Shown here: positions 43,210 through 53,784 of the stretch, piece by piece
Numbering within the stretch: position 1 is the stretch's first letter
Layout: each line of letters opens with the position of its first letter
Assembly: GCA_033557465.1 (NCBI GenBank)
Contig: CM066033.1
Coordinates: forward strand, 385,275,289-385,339,288
Length of the DNA stretch: 64,000 nucleotides
Origin: Ichthyophis bannanicus
Taxonomy: Eukaryota; Chordata; Amphibia; Gymnophiona; Ichthyophiidae
Reading direction: 5' to 3'
Position numbers and translations under genes: made by a program
The notes under the pieces: model-generated
Told to the model about the DNA's origin: nothing
Database searches by the model: none
What the model saw: only the letters and a program-made list of their open reading frames with translations

Positions 43210-46200
43210 ATGGAGCAACGCGAGATGTTTAGTTGGATGGCGGCGCAATTCAGCAAGCAGGCGGAACTGGCTGCGCAAACCCAGCAGTATGCTATCCTGG
43301 CAATACAGGAGCAACAAAAGCCAGTCCTGCAGATGCTGGAAACCTGGATGAGCCATCAACAAAAGACACAGGAAGAAGCCGCTGGACTCGTGAAGCAGAG
43401 CTCAGGACTGGGCAACTGGCCGGTAGGACTAGGGTCCTACGAGACTCTAACTTTAGGGAAGTTAGGAGTGAATGACGATCCAGATGACTTCCTGGACTCT
43501 TTTGAGAGGATTGCTCTGTCCGTAGGTTGGCCGGAGGAGCAATGGCCCATTAGACTGGCAGTATCCCTTACTGGAGAGGCACTGTCAGCCTATAAGGCAA
43601 TGCCCGCTTCGTTGGCTAAAAATTATAGCGAGGTGACGAAGGCCATTAGGGAATGTCTCGGCCTGACTTCTCTTGTCTATAATCACAAGCTATGTGCGGC
43701 GCGTCTTGAGGTAGGCGAAACGCCTAAAACATTGGGACACAGGCTTAAGAGCTTGGCTGAGAAGTGGCTAAGGCCCAATGAAAGATCTGTAGAAACGCTA
43801 ATGGATGTAATAGTCCTTGAACAGTTCATGACTGCGGTACCCAGTAAAATAAAGAGCTTCCTTATTCTTCAGAATTGTCGCACTACTGCAGAGGCTATTG
43901 CCTTAACAGAAAGGTATCTAGAGGCTGAATTAGCTACCCAGTGTACTGGGGAGGTAGCAAAGACAGCAGTAGCGACATTCAGACAGGTATCAGGAAGTCT
44001 CTCCCAGTTTAAAACTCAAAATATGAAGGCTGATAAGAATGTAGAGAAAAGTCATTCTAAAAAATGTTTTGGCTGTGGAAAGTTGGGTCACATTATGAAT
44101 GAGTGCCGAGTACGCACTGCGCTCATGGGGGAGCACAGACACTTGGTATCAGAGGGATTTGTACTTGATGTGACGGTACAAGGAGTAGCTGCCAAGGCTT
44201 TACTTGACTCTGGCGCGGACCAGACAATGGTTTTGCGAAAGCTCTGATCCATTATCAAAGAGCAAGCTGCGTCCGCCCCAGATCAACCGGAGGGTAGAGT
44301 CAAGATAAAGTGTGTGCATGGCGCTACTACCTTTTACCCTGTGTACAAATTACTGGTCAGAGGTTTGGGGTTAGAGAAAAATATGCTAATAGCTGTTGTG
44401 CCCAGGTTACCTAAGGAGCTGGTCTTAGGAAGGGACTGGCCACAGTTTGAAAGAGGCCTAGAAAAAGGTTTAAACCCCAGAGAAGTTTCTGTCTCCACTT
44501 GCAACCCGGCGAGTGCCTCAGAAAAACCCTCATGTTCTAGGGAGTAAAGTGTAGTTGACCTTCCATCCCATGATGACTTGGTCAATATTCCTCCAGATAG
44601 GGATAGGAAGACAAAGGCTGAAAAACGCAAAGAGAGAAAGGGACGTTCTCAGGGCCGAGCAGAGTTGGAAGCGGGTGAGGAACTACCCTGGATTCCAGCG
44701 GAGCTTGTAGAGAAGTTCCCTACATTTGCTGCAGAGCAACGGGATGACCCTGCACTGGCACGCGCATTGGAATATGCCCAAATGGAGAGAGATGTTTTTC
44801 CACGATTCATAAAGGAAGAAGGACTCTTATACAGAGAAAGTATAGACCCATGGACTAGAGATGTCCGCAAACAGCTAGTAGTCCCAAACACGTTTAAGTC
44901 TGCAGTGCTAAGATTAGCACATGATCACCCAATGAGCGGTCACAAAGGGGTACAGGGAACCCTTGACAAGATACTGGCCAGGTTCTATTGGCCAGGAGTT
45001 TTCAAGGAGGTCTCACATTTCTGCGAATCCTGCGCTTCCTGCCAAAGGGTGACCTCCATAAAACCAGCTGGGGTGCCATTACTGCCGATGCCAGTAATAA
45101 CAGATCCCATCAGAAGGATGGCCATGGACATAGTCGGTCCCCTCATAAAAACTCCTAGGGGTTTCCAATATATATTGGTCATCATGGACCAGGCAACACG
45201 TTTCCCCTGGGCAGTGCCCTTGAGAAATATATCAGCCAAATCCATCGCCCTGGAGCTGATAAAGCTGTTTTGCGAGGTGGGATTCCCTCAAGAAGTTTTA
45301 ACGGACAGGGGCACGAACTTCTTGTCTAAATATTTAGCCCAAGTCTGGGATGCCTTTGGCATCAGGCATCTCAAAACCGCCGCATATCACCCCCAATGCA
45401 ACGGTTTGGTCGAGAGGATGAACCAGACCATCAAGCAGATGCTGCGAAGAGCGCTGGACGGAGAGATGACAGAGTGGGATACAATGCTACCTTTTATACT
45501 GTACGCGTGCAGAGAAAGGACACAGACTTCATTAGGCACATCGCCTTATGAATTAATGTATGGGAGATCACCCAGAGGAGTGCTCGATATTCTGAGAGAG
45601 CAATGGGTGGAACCTGAAGAGAATGAAATAGGGATACCACAATTTTTGAAAAAATTAAGAAGCCGATTAAGAAGGACTTCACGTTTTGCTGAAGAAAAGC
45701 TGAAGGGCAGTCAGCAAAAGCAAAAGCAATATTATGATAGAGATACCAAGCCTCGACATCTAACCACGGATGAGAAGGTAATCGTCTTGATATCAGGCCC
45801 CACTCCAAAGTTCGAAGCCCGATGGAAAGGACCCTATGTTGTGGTCAAACCACTTGGTCCAGCATCCTACTTGATCCGGGATGGAAAAGGACATGAACAA
45901 GTGTACCACATAAATGTTCTACGAAGATGGCACGAGAGGTTAGCTTTATTTTCGTCCGCACAGAAGGGGTCCAGGATTACGTGCTGTAAATATTCAGCCC
46001 GTAATATTTTAAGAGGGGGGATGTGTCATGATGTGGGTATTGATAAAGTTGAAAACTTGAAAAGAAATCCTGTTTCTTTTAAGGATCTAGATGTGCAATT
46101 ACCTCCAGGCACAGCTAGAGGGAGCAGGAAGGAACATTCAGGAGCTAATGAGCTTGAGAAGCCTAATGACTCGCACCTGGAAATGACCCCGGAGGTCAGG

Positions 46201-46227
46201 CAGGATTTCCTTATAAGCCAGAGCTGA
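43210..46227 (+). pseudogene. Gag-protease-integrase polyprotein, two in-frame stops
   Basis: ATG 43,210 (MEQREMFSWMAAQF). The Gag capsid has DDPDDFLDSFERIA near 43,480, and a SCAN-like segment at 43,630-43,930 (LAEKWLRPNERS..VIVLEQFMTAVP). CCHC zinc knuckle at 44,065-44,106 (C-x2-C-x4-H-x4-C). Protease DSGA at 44,206-44,217. TGA at 44,245 and TAA at 44,545 interrupt, with the frame unchanged. Integrase: HPMSGHKG..CESCASC zinc motif near 44,930-45,045, catalytic Asp 45,127, Asp 45,304 and Glu 45,412 (D-x35-E), GPY/F-type C-terminus near 45,830. No RT or RNase H anywhere. The frame runs 204 bases into the 3' LTR. Confidence 0.9.
46008..46023 (+). promoter_or_regulatory. Polypurine tract
   Basis: AAGAGGGGGGATG directly before the 3' LTR start at 46,024; the expected plus-strand primer for LTR-retrotransposon DNA synthesis. 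Confidence 0.75.
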
Positions 46228-47549
46228 ATGCTTGCAAGGGGAGTAGAAGGGGAGGTCCAGGTCCAGCTGCCTTAGGGAAAGGCAGTCCAGCAGCATTGTG
46301 CAGTGGGAGTAGAAGTGGAGGTAGAGATCCAGGACGGGGTCCAGCTGCCTTGAGGAAGAGGAGCACGGCTACACAGGGGAGCACGGCTTCACCAAGGAAA
46401 GAGAAAGAAGAGAAAGAGAAGGATCTGAGAAGGAACAGTGAAGAAATCCTAGAGGAGCAAACCCACAGGTACAGGGTTTACAAGGGTGAAATCCAGAAGG
46501 GCCAGGCTGATTGTGCAGCTCTCCCAAGGAGGTTTGTTAGAGCCAGCTCTGAGGTTAGAGGCTGTGCCAAGCCCTGTTCTTCCAGTGTTCCTGACTCCAG
46601 AAGAGAGAGAGCTAAGCCAGAAGCCAAAGGGAATGGTTTGGTGAGAAGCTCACAGTCTCTGAGGAATAATTACCCAGTTTTACCAAGCAAGAAAGGAAAG
46701 GCATTTTATAATAAACCTGAGTTCTTACCAAGGGAGGAAAGAGAGTCCAAACCAGGTTTTACTAAACTGCCAAGAAGCACAGCCCTGCCTAATGCTGAGA
46801 GACAGAGACATTGCTACAACAGGAAAGTTGCTGAAAGGAAAAACTCTGTGGAGTCAAGCCAGCAAAGTTCCAGGTATGAAACAGTTATTGATGCTAGTAA
46901 ATGCATGAAGCATAAAGGCCCTGGGAAAACCAGTCCTCGCTTTACAAGGAAGGAGAAACCAGACTGGTTTAGCAAAATCCCTAAAGCCCTGAGAACAGAC
47001 CCTTATTGGAGACAAGGCCCCAGAGGCATAGCACACCAACACGAGTCAGACAAGGACAGTGTTTGTTCCCCTGGTGATTTTAGTGAGGAAGAATGCATGG
47101 AGACAGAATGCATTGACACAGTTTCCCTATCACCACCAGAGCAGATGGAGTGTGACCTGTGCACAGCCTTATGTCAAGAGTCTGTAGTAAATGAGTAATA
47201 TAGAAGAGTCTATGAAAATGTTGATGTTTTTGGAATGAACTGAATTCCTGTTTTCTGACCTCTGCATTAATTGTGAAGTGTAACAATTAAGCACATGTTT
47301 TGAATACTGGTGACCTTTTGCAAGAAAGGACTTTTCTGTTTCATTATTCATCTCTTAATTTGAACCCTTGCATTGACGGGGAATAAAAGCCTTAATTCCC
47401 TCCACTTGGTTTTGTTGCTAAGTTCTTTTAGGCAGCCGGAACTGATAAGAACATTTTACTACGCAAATGAACCTTACGTTCCCGGTGGCTCCCTAAATAT
47501 AATGTTTGCCGTGGATTGCCCATAGGCATAGGGGGCGCTCCCCACGACA
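46024..47549 (+). repeat. 3' LTR of the Gmr1-like element
   Basis: 1526 bp, about 99 percent identical to the 5' LTR. Differs by a 4-base loss near 46,202 and an 11-base gain (TAGAAGGGGAG) near 46,243 relative to the 5' LTR, plus about 15 substitutions counted by eye. Confidence 0.92.
46224..47198 (+). CDS. LTR-embedded ORF (3' LTR copy), unknown protein
   Basis: Same frame as 41,445-42,404. Open throughout and also upstream, but the 11-base indel puts the LTR's first ATG (46,228) out of frame, so there is no AUG near the start; the first in-frame Met lies far inside. Against the 5' copy I count three silent and five amino-acid-changing substitutions over 300 codons, and no stop. Ends TAA at 47,198. 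Confidence 0.5.
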   Translation: MNACKGSRRGGPGPAALGKGSPAALCSGSRSGGRDPGRGPAALRKRSTATQGSTASPRKEKEEKEKDLRRNSEEILEEQTHRYRVYKGEIQKGQADCAALPRRFVRASSEVRGCAKPCSSSVPDSRRERAKPEAKGNGLVRSSQSLRNNYPVLPSKKGKAFYNKPEFLPREERESKPGFTKLPRSTALPNAERQRHCYNRKVAERKNSVESSQQSSRYETVIDASKCMKHKGPGKTSPRFTRKEKPDWFSKIPKALRTDPYWRQGPRGIAHQHESDKDSVCSPGDFSEEECMETECIDTVSLSPPEQMECDLCTALCQESVVNE

Positions 47550-48079
47550 AGCTACAGGGTAAACTATTTAAGACTAATAAAAGAAAATATTTTTTCACTC
47601 AACGTGTAATCAAACTCTGGAATTTGTTACCGGAGAATGTAGTAAAGGCTGTTAGTGTAGCTGGGTTTAAAAAAGGTTTGGACAAGTTCCTGGAGGAAAG
47701 GTCCATAAACCATTATTAAGAAGGGACCCAGGATATCAATGCTTGACCCAGTACAAGCACTGCGCAATCTGTGTCTTTTGGGGAAACTGCTAGGTACGTA
47801 TGACCTAGATTGGCCACTGTTGGAAGCAGGATACTGGGCTTGATGGACCTTGGTCTGACCCAGTATGGCATATCTTATGTTCTTATGTTCATCCACCTCC
47901 TTGGGGAGATTGAGGGGTGCTAAAGTGATCCGTTCAGCAGCCATGCTGTGAGGGACAAGGATCCCAGGTTGGGGTGCAGGATTGAGCCCTCCTCCTGGGT
48001 CAAAAGTCCCGGTGAATTCCCAAGAGGGACCAGGGACTCTGTCAAGAGATGAAACAGTAGAGGAAACCAAGGCTGCCTA

Positions 48080-48978
48080 GGCCAACTTGGGGCCACTAGG
48101 ATCAGGGAAGCCTTGTCTCACTGGATCTTGAAGAGGGTCCACGCTATCAGAGGTGTGGGAGGGAAGGCATACAATAGATCCTCCGACCACGAGATGAGGA
48201 AGGCATCCTCTGCTATCCGGGCCAGGTGTGGTTGTGGGCAGCAGAAACGCAGTAGCTGAGCATTGGTCAGGCTGGCAAAGAGGTCGAGGCACCACTCATG
48301 CAGTTGGAGGACTCTGCTCAGCCTGTCCACTAGGGCATTGTCCTGGCCCAGGAGGTATACTGCCCTGAGGAGCATACCTTGTCTGGTTGCATACAAGCAG
48401 AGAGCTACTGCCTCCTGGCAGAGGTGGTAGGAGCCTGTGCTGCCTTGCTTGTTTCGGTAGAACATCATGACCTGATTGTCCGTCTGGACAAGTACTGACT
48501 GATGTTGCAGGCAGTGCTGGAAAGCCTTGAGCGAAAGGAAGACAGCCCTGAGTTCCAGCAGATTGATCTGTTACTGGCTCTCCTCAAAAGACCAGTCGCC
48601 CTTGGTGTGCAATTCCTCACAATGGGCATCCCAGCCCAACAGGGAAGCATCTGTCGTGAGGACCCTCTGGGAGCTCGGGAGTTGGAAGGGCATGCCCTTC
48701 TACAGGTTTTGTGGATCCTGCCACCAACTGAGGGCCTCCACCAGTTGACGGGACATCAAAACTCTGTCCCAGAGCCTGCCCGTGGCTTGGGTCGACTGTG
48801 AGTGGAGACACTATTGAGCTGCCCGCATGTGGAGGTGGGCATTGGAGACCACATGGACCATGGAGGCCATGTGGCCGAGGAGACAAAGCATGGACCGTGC
48901 CGACATGGTGCAAACCATCATCGTCTTCACTGATTTCAAATCCACAACTGTGTTCACTGGCCTGCCCTGTGGAGGGCA
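48080..48978 (-). pseudogene. DIRS-2 RNase H and methyltransferase-like tail
   Basis: The minus strand reads LLGHMASMVHVV (48,811-48,980), then after frame changes MMFYRNKQGSTGSYHLCQEAV, YLLGQDNALVDRLSR, HEWCLDLFASLTNAQL, EDAFLISWSEDLLYAFPPTPLI (48,118-48,468). These align block by block with 3460-4320 of DIRS-1. Truncated at 48,978. Confidence 0.85.
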
Positions 48979-50057
48979 TTGGAGAATGATCATGTGCCGT
49001 TGAAGATCATCCAACTTCTCCAAGCATCATACAATGGCTCAACCAGCAGTGTGTGGATCCGAAATGAACTATCTAAGGAATTTACTATCCGTCAAGGAGA
49101 TGTCATCTCACCCCTGCTTTTCAATATCATGATCGACGCCATTATGAGGAAAACACTTGAGGACAGATGTGGGGTCCAATACGACGTGAACAACTTCCTG
49201 ACCGACTTGATGTTCGCAGATTACAGTGCCATTTTTGCTGACATGGATGCAGAGACCACCGATATCCTTTACCACATCGCCCACATCGCCCGCATTGCCC
49301 AGTCTTATGGCCTAAGAATCAATGTGGACAAGACCAAAGTTATGATCACGGATGGATTACAGGCCAATGTTCACTCGATGGAATCAAAATTGAGCAGGTC
49401 TCATAATCCAAATAGCTGGGATCGTTGGTTCAGGGGAAGAAGGTGGTATCCATAGCAGGATTGGCCAGGCAACAGTAGTGTTTGCCTTGCTCAAATGGTG
49501 TTTCTGAAAGAAGGCCAATATCTCCACCAAGGCCAAAATTTGCCTCTTTCAAACACTGATCCTGCCAATTCTCCTGTACGGATTGGAAACATGGCCTCTG
49601 CTCAAACGTGACATGAACAAGCTTGAGGTCTTTCAAATGCGATGCCTGAGACAGATTTTGGGTATCTCTCTTCGTGATCGCCATTGAAATAAGACAATTC
49701 GGACAAGGTGCAACCATCAGCCTTCAGTTGAAGAACAAATCCAAAAATGCAGACTGCGATGATTGGCCACATTTGCAGAATGAACATCAATTGGCTGCCA
49801 TACCAACTCCTCTGGCGAGAGCGATTTGTCCACTGGAGGGTTCAGCGAGCAGCACCGAAGAAAACATGGCTCAAACACATCGAGGAAGACCTAAGGAATC
49901 AGCAACTAACCAGCGACGAGGCCAGAAATATCACCACTGATCACCAAGGTTGGAAGCGTATTGTGAACATATGGAATCCAGCGGCACCTACAGCAGAGTA
50001 TTGGTTGAAAGGACGACCTGCTCCCCAAATGCCAACTAAGGACTGAAGAAGAAGAAT
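48979..50057 (+). mobile_element. RTE-like non-LTR element, 5'-truncated
   Basis: Begins abruptly inside the DIRS-2 RNase H and ends in a GAAGAAGAAGAATAAG repeat. Carries RT palm to C-terminus. Clade is uncertain (RTE or a neighbouring group); it differs from the BovB-type fragment at 14 kb. Confidence 0.75.
48985..50042 (+). pseudogene. Non-LTR RT, palm to C-terminus
   Basis: First frame (to 49,455): KIIQLLQASYNGSTSSVWI, IRQGDVISPLLFNIMIDAIMRK, LMFADYSAIFAD (FADD changed to FADY, so a catalytic Asp is lost), GLRINVDKTKVMI. After frame changes: TLILPILLYGLETWPLLKRDMNKLEVFQMRCLRQILGISLRDR near 49,555-49,690, then QLLWRERFVHWRVQRAAPKKTWLKHIEEDL at 49,800-49,900. Several lesions. Confidence 0.78.
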
Positions 50058-51262
50058 AAGCAGCAGATTGCATTATAATATACTCTACAGAGTGTTTCTC
50101 TATTGCACAAGCTAATATACACACATATGACTGACATCCCTCTTTTGTATCGAACACGCAATAGCTCTAAATATGCCTCATCACTCACATCACTTCTGCC
50201 CTATGCAGCACTAAATAAAACAGGTCAGAAAGGACACATGCATCATTTGAAGTTCTCTATGCTGAACTTTTCTAAGTGCTGCCTTGGCGTCGCATAAACT
50301 CTTGTAACCTCACACCTTAACACCTCTACTCCTAGGTCAGCAATTTCCACACAAATACACCTCCCAGTACAATTGGTATGGCTACACTGTACCTGAGAAA
50401 GAAGAGAACCCTGAGAATGCTCTACACCAGATGATCCGTATTTCCAAATTCCCCTGAACCCCCCTCTTTTAGATACTTTGCTTTGTACTGTGCAGGGTAT
50501 AATTAGAGTGCATGCTATCCTAGGAGGAGTGTGGTGCAGAAAACAACCTCTGCTTTGTTAAAATCTGCAAGGTATTGTTTGTGAACGATGGTTCTCCTTT
50601 GGTGTACAGTGCTACGAATAAGGAAGCGAGGCCCCATATGCAGTGTCTAAAGAAGCAAATTTTCTTTTCTTTTCATTTTTTACATCATCATTATATAAGT
50701 TGCATGTGTCCATATCATTTAACATCTTTTATTACTTCCTTTTAAATATGACAGTATGTTTTACAACAGAAATTAAAAAATTTGCCTCTTTATATAGTTG
50801 TTTCCTTATTTATTCTAATGAAGCTGAGCTGTACGCATTTGAACAAAAGCTTTTGTAAGCCCTGAACTATGGGGAATTAATCCCTCCTGCATTTTTCTTT
50901 TGCAAAAGCGTAGCAGAATATTCACGAGGCATGGGCCTCATCACATGCTGGCGTCTCTGCAAAGTGGTTCTTTTGTATTTAAGCTGAGAGACCATTTGCT
51001 TCTAGAGTCCCTCCAGGATCTATGTGGCTAGATAGTCTCTAAGAATCAGTCAGCTGACTCCACCCACCCATAAAAGCCGCAGTGCTGACATGCATTTGTG
51101 CAGGTATTGAGTTGCATGCTAGAAGACAGAAAGGTAAGTCCATTCTTTCTGCAGCACTGTCATCCCCATCCCCTGCCAGTTAGTGCCGGGCCCTTGGAAA
51201 GGAAAATACACTCACTATGGAAGGGTCCAGTGATAGACCAGAGCTCTGCATCGAGCTGTGGC
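50058..51262. other. No gene seen
   Basis: About 1.2 kb without recognised repeat or coding signal. Only short frames. Possibly unique flank of the region. Confidence 0.4.
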
Positions 51263-51284
51263 ACAGAGACTCACGTTCCAGTAA

Positions 51285-53715
51285 GTGGTGAAAGTGTTTC
51301 TGATGTTGTAGTGGGAGATCATTTTGCATCCAGTGATCACCAGATGGTGTGGTTCAGTATTAGGACTAGGGCTGTTAGAATCCATTCCAAGGTGAGGATC
51401 TTAGACTTTAGGAAGACTAACTTTGCGAAGATGGGCCAATACCTCAGGGAGTCGTTAGTGGGATGGGAACAGCTGGGGGATGTAGAAAAACAGTGGGCAA
51501 AACTGAAAGGGGGTATTTTAAAGGCAACCAACCTTTTTGTTAAAATGGTAAATAAAGGCAAAAGGAACAGGAGACCGCTATGGTTTTCGAAGCAAGTAGC
51601 TGAACAAGTGAAGAAAAAGAGGGAGGCCTTCATGAAATACAAGAGATCACAGAGAGAGGAAGACAGGCATCTGTATTTGGAAAAAGAGAAGCTAGCAAAG
51701 TAGTCAAGAAGGCAAAGATTCAAAAGGAGGAGGAAATAGCCAATGCAATAAAATGGGGGGATAAGACATTTTTCAGATATATTAGTGAGAAAAGGGCAAA
51801 AGTGGTATTGTCAGACTCAAGGGTGCAGGGGGGGAATACATAGAAGCTGATAAGGATAAAGCGGAATTGCTTAACAAATATTTTTGTTCGGTATTCACAG
51901 ATGAAGAACCAGGAGCAGGACCTCAGAAAACACCCACAAATAAGAACAGAAGCGAGGGACATCTTGAACTATTTTCAGAAGACTGTGTTCGTGAGAAACT
52001 AGCTCAACTTAAAGTAGACAAAGCGATGGGACCGGATGGGATACACCCTAGAATACTGAGGGAACTTGGGGACGTTCTAGCAACTCCACTGACTGACCTT
52101 TTCAATGCCTCATTGGAGTCGGGAGTGGTGCCAAAGGACTGGAGAGAGGCTCATGTGGTGCCTTTACACAAAAGCGGAAGTAAGGATGTGGTTGAAAACT
52201 ACAGGCCAGTTAGTTTAACTTCGGTGGTGAGTAAATTATTGGAAACGCTGCTGAAAGAGAAAATAGTGAGGTTTCTGGAGTCCAGCAGATTACAGGATCC
52301 GAGGCAGCATGGATTCACCAGAGGCAGGTCTTGTCAGACAAATCTGATTGATTTCTTTGACTGGGTGACCAGGGAGTTGGACCGAGGGAGAGCTCTAGAT
52401 GTGGTGTATTTAGATTTCCGTAAAGTCTTTGACACTGTTCCTCACAGGTGACTTATAAACAAACTGAGCACCCTAGGGATGGACCCTAAAGTTACTGCTT
52501 GGGTTAGAAATTGGTTGGGTGGGAGGCGACAAAGAGTACAAGTAAATGGAGCTCACTCTGAGGAGAAGGATGTTACCAGTGGTGTGCCCCAGGGATCTGT
52601 CCTTGGTCCGATTCTTTTTAACATCTTTGTTAGTGATATAGCGGAAGGGCTGTCGGGTAAGGTTTGCCTCTTTGCGGATGATACCAAAATCTGCAATAGA
52701 GTAGACACCCAGGAAGGGGTAGATAACATGAGGAGGGATCTAGCTAAGCTTGAAGAATGGTCTAGAATTTGGCAAAAATGCAATGTGTGCCTTCGAGTCA
52801 GTCCTGACTCCTGGCGACCCAGAAGCTCCTGGGTTTTCTTGGCAGTGTCACCGGAAGTAGATTGCCAGGCCTTTCTTCCGAGGCAGTGGAGGGTTAAGTG
52901 ACTTGCCCAAGGCCACAAGGAGTGCTAGTGGGAATCAAACCCTGGTTGCTTGGTTACCAAGCCAGTGTTCTAACCACTAGGCTACTCCTCCACTCCAGGC
53001 AGCTGGGATTTAATGTTAAAAAATGTAAGGTCATGCATTTGGGCTGCAGCAATCCAAGGGAGCAATACAGTATAGGAAGTGAAGTACTTTTGTCCACTAA
53101 AGAAGAGCGGGACCTAGGCGTGGTTGTGTCTGATGATCTTAAAGTAGCTAAGCAGGTAGAAAAGGCGACGGCAAAAGCTAGAAGGATGCTTGGGTGCATA
53201 CAGAGAGGAATGGCTAGCAGAAAAAAGGAGGTGATAATGCCTCTGTATAAGTCTTTGGTGCGACCTCATTTGGAGTATGGTGTGCAATTCTGGAGACCGC
53301 ACCTTCAAAAGGATGTGAACAGGATGGAGTCGGTGCAGGGGGTGGTTCTAAAATGATTAGTGGTCTTCATTATAAAGCATATGAGGACAGACTTAAGGAT
53401 CTTAATATGTACACCTTAGAGGAAAGGCGGGATAGAGGTGATATGATTGAGATGTTTAAATACCTCCGTGGCATAAATGTTCAGGGGGAGAGCCTCTTTC
53501 AATTGAAAGCAAGTTCTGCTACAAGGGGACATGGGATGAGGGTGAAGGGAGATAGATTCAGGAGTGATATGCGGAAATATTTCTTTACGGAAAGAGTAGT
53601 GGATCCGTGGAATAGTCTCCCAGTGGAGGTGGTAGAGATGAGGACAGTAACTGAATTCAAAAAAGCATGGGACCAACACAGAGGATCTCTAAAGGTAAAA
53701 AGTGGACTGTTGTAG
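51285..53715 (+). pseudogene. CR1-b ORF2 (endonuclease end and RT)
   Basis: 51,285-51,703: VVVGDHFASSDHQMVWFSI (endonuclease C-terminus), RRPLWFSKQVAEQ. 51,867-52,451: LNKYFCSVFTDEE, KAMGPDGIHPRIL, ENYRPVSLTSVVSKLLE, RQHGFTRGRSCQTNLID, VVYLDFRKVFDTVPH (first catalytic Asp). In-frame TGA at 52,449, then TSGVPQGSVLGPILFNIFVSD and CLFADDTKICN (FADD near 52,675). SINE, then GFNVKKCKVMHLG.. to 53,350, a frameshift, and the C-terminus MRKYFFTERVVDPWNSLPVEV to 53,715. Confidence 0.9.
52775..52997 (-). mobile_element. tRNA-derived SINE inserted in CR1-b
   Basis: The minus strand has box A-like TAGCCTAGTGGTTAGAACAC and box B-like GGTTTGATTCCCAC, then CCTTGTGGCCTTGGGCAAGT, and a tail CAGGAGTCAGGACTGACTCG with AAGGCACACATTGC. 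The tail resembles the GAGTCGG..CGACTCG type shared by several vertebrate SINEs. GGCA is duplicated at its edges; CR1-d has the empty site (TTTGGCAGCTGGG, 60,780). Confidence 0.85.
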
Positions 53716-53784
53716 TTGTTGTTATGGAAGGACAGACTAGATAGGCCATGTGGTCTTTTTCTGTCGTCATGTTTCTATGTTTCT

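Larger units (their letters stand above)
41237..47549 (+). mobile_element. Ty3/Gypsy LTR element, Gmr1-like, lacking RT and RNase H
   Basis: 6313 bp, TSD AGCT (41,233-41,236; 47,550-47,553), LTRs starting TGTCATGATG and ending CCCACGACA. Order: LTR with ORF, leader with short tandem repeats and a candidate intron, Gag with a SCAN-like part, protease, integrase, polypurine tract, LTR. Gmr1-type elements place integrase before RT; here RT/RH would be expected after 45,960 but the polypurine tract and LTR follow directly. LTRs differ by about 15 substitutions and two indels. Confidence 0.9.
40872..47720 (+). pseudogene. CR1-like RT C-terminus, interrupted
   Basis: 40,875-41,236 reads [85 protein letters not shown]. 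After the Gypsy element it resumes at 47,554 with LQGKLFKTNKRKYFFTQRVIKLWNLLPENVVKAVSVAGFKKGLDKFL, stopping at 47,717. This is the CR1 C-terminal region; the catalytic palm is absent. Apart from the insert the frame is clean, so the insertion target was young. Confidence 0.82.
40407..47888 (+). mobile_element. CR1-like element with 5' tandem repeats, split by the Gmr1-like element
   Basis: Inserted in DIRS-2 with the 5-bp TSD TCATC (40,402-40,406; 47,889-47,893). Without the Gypsy insert it is about 1.17 kb: a 5' part with 111-bp tandem repeats, an RT C-terminal coding part, and a 3' end CTGACCCAGTATGGCATATC followed by TTATGTTCTTATGTTC. This 3' end also occurs reversed near 56,450. The 5' repeat part is not CR1 coding sequence, so this looks like a chimeric, possibly SINE-like or short-form LINE. 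Confidence 0.7.
38939..48978 (-). mobile_element. Second DIRS element (DIRS-2), interrupted and truncated
   Basis: Minus-strand pieces: RNase H (48,080-48,978), start of the recombinase (47,889-47,945), then rest of the recombinase (39,500-40,406), ICR and right terminal repeat (38,941). 40,407-47,888 is a later insertion with the TSD TCATC. The gag and most RT are missing beyond 48,978, where an RTE-like LINE begins. Different subfamily from DIRS-1: terminal repeats share layout but not sequence. Confidence 0.85.
51263..53784 (+). mobile_element. CR1 LINE, 5'-truncated (CR1-b), with SINE insertion
   Basis: Starts within the endonuclease and ends TGTCGTCATGTTTCTATG near 53,784. Very close to CR1-d (60,512-61,566) over the shared part, which lets the SINE at 52,775-52,997 be placed exactly. 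Confidence 0.9.

Noticed and set aside
44245..44247. Programmed stop readthrough between Gag and Pol
   Set aside because: The TGA falls ten codons after the protease DSGA site, inside protease, not at a domain boundary; a mutation is simpler.
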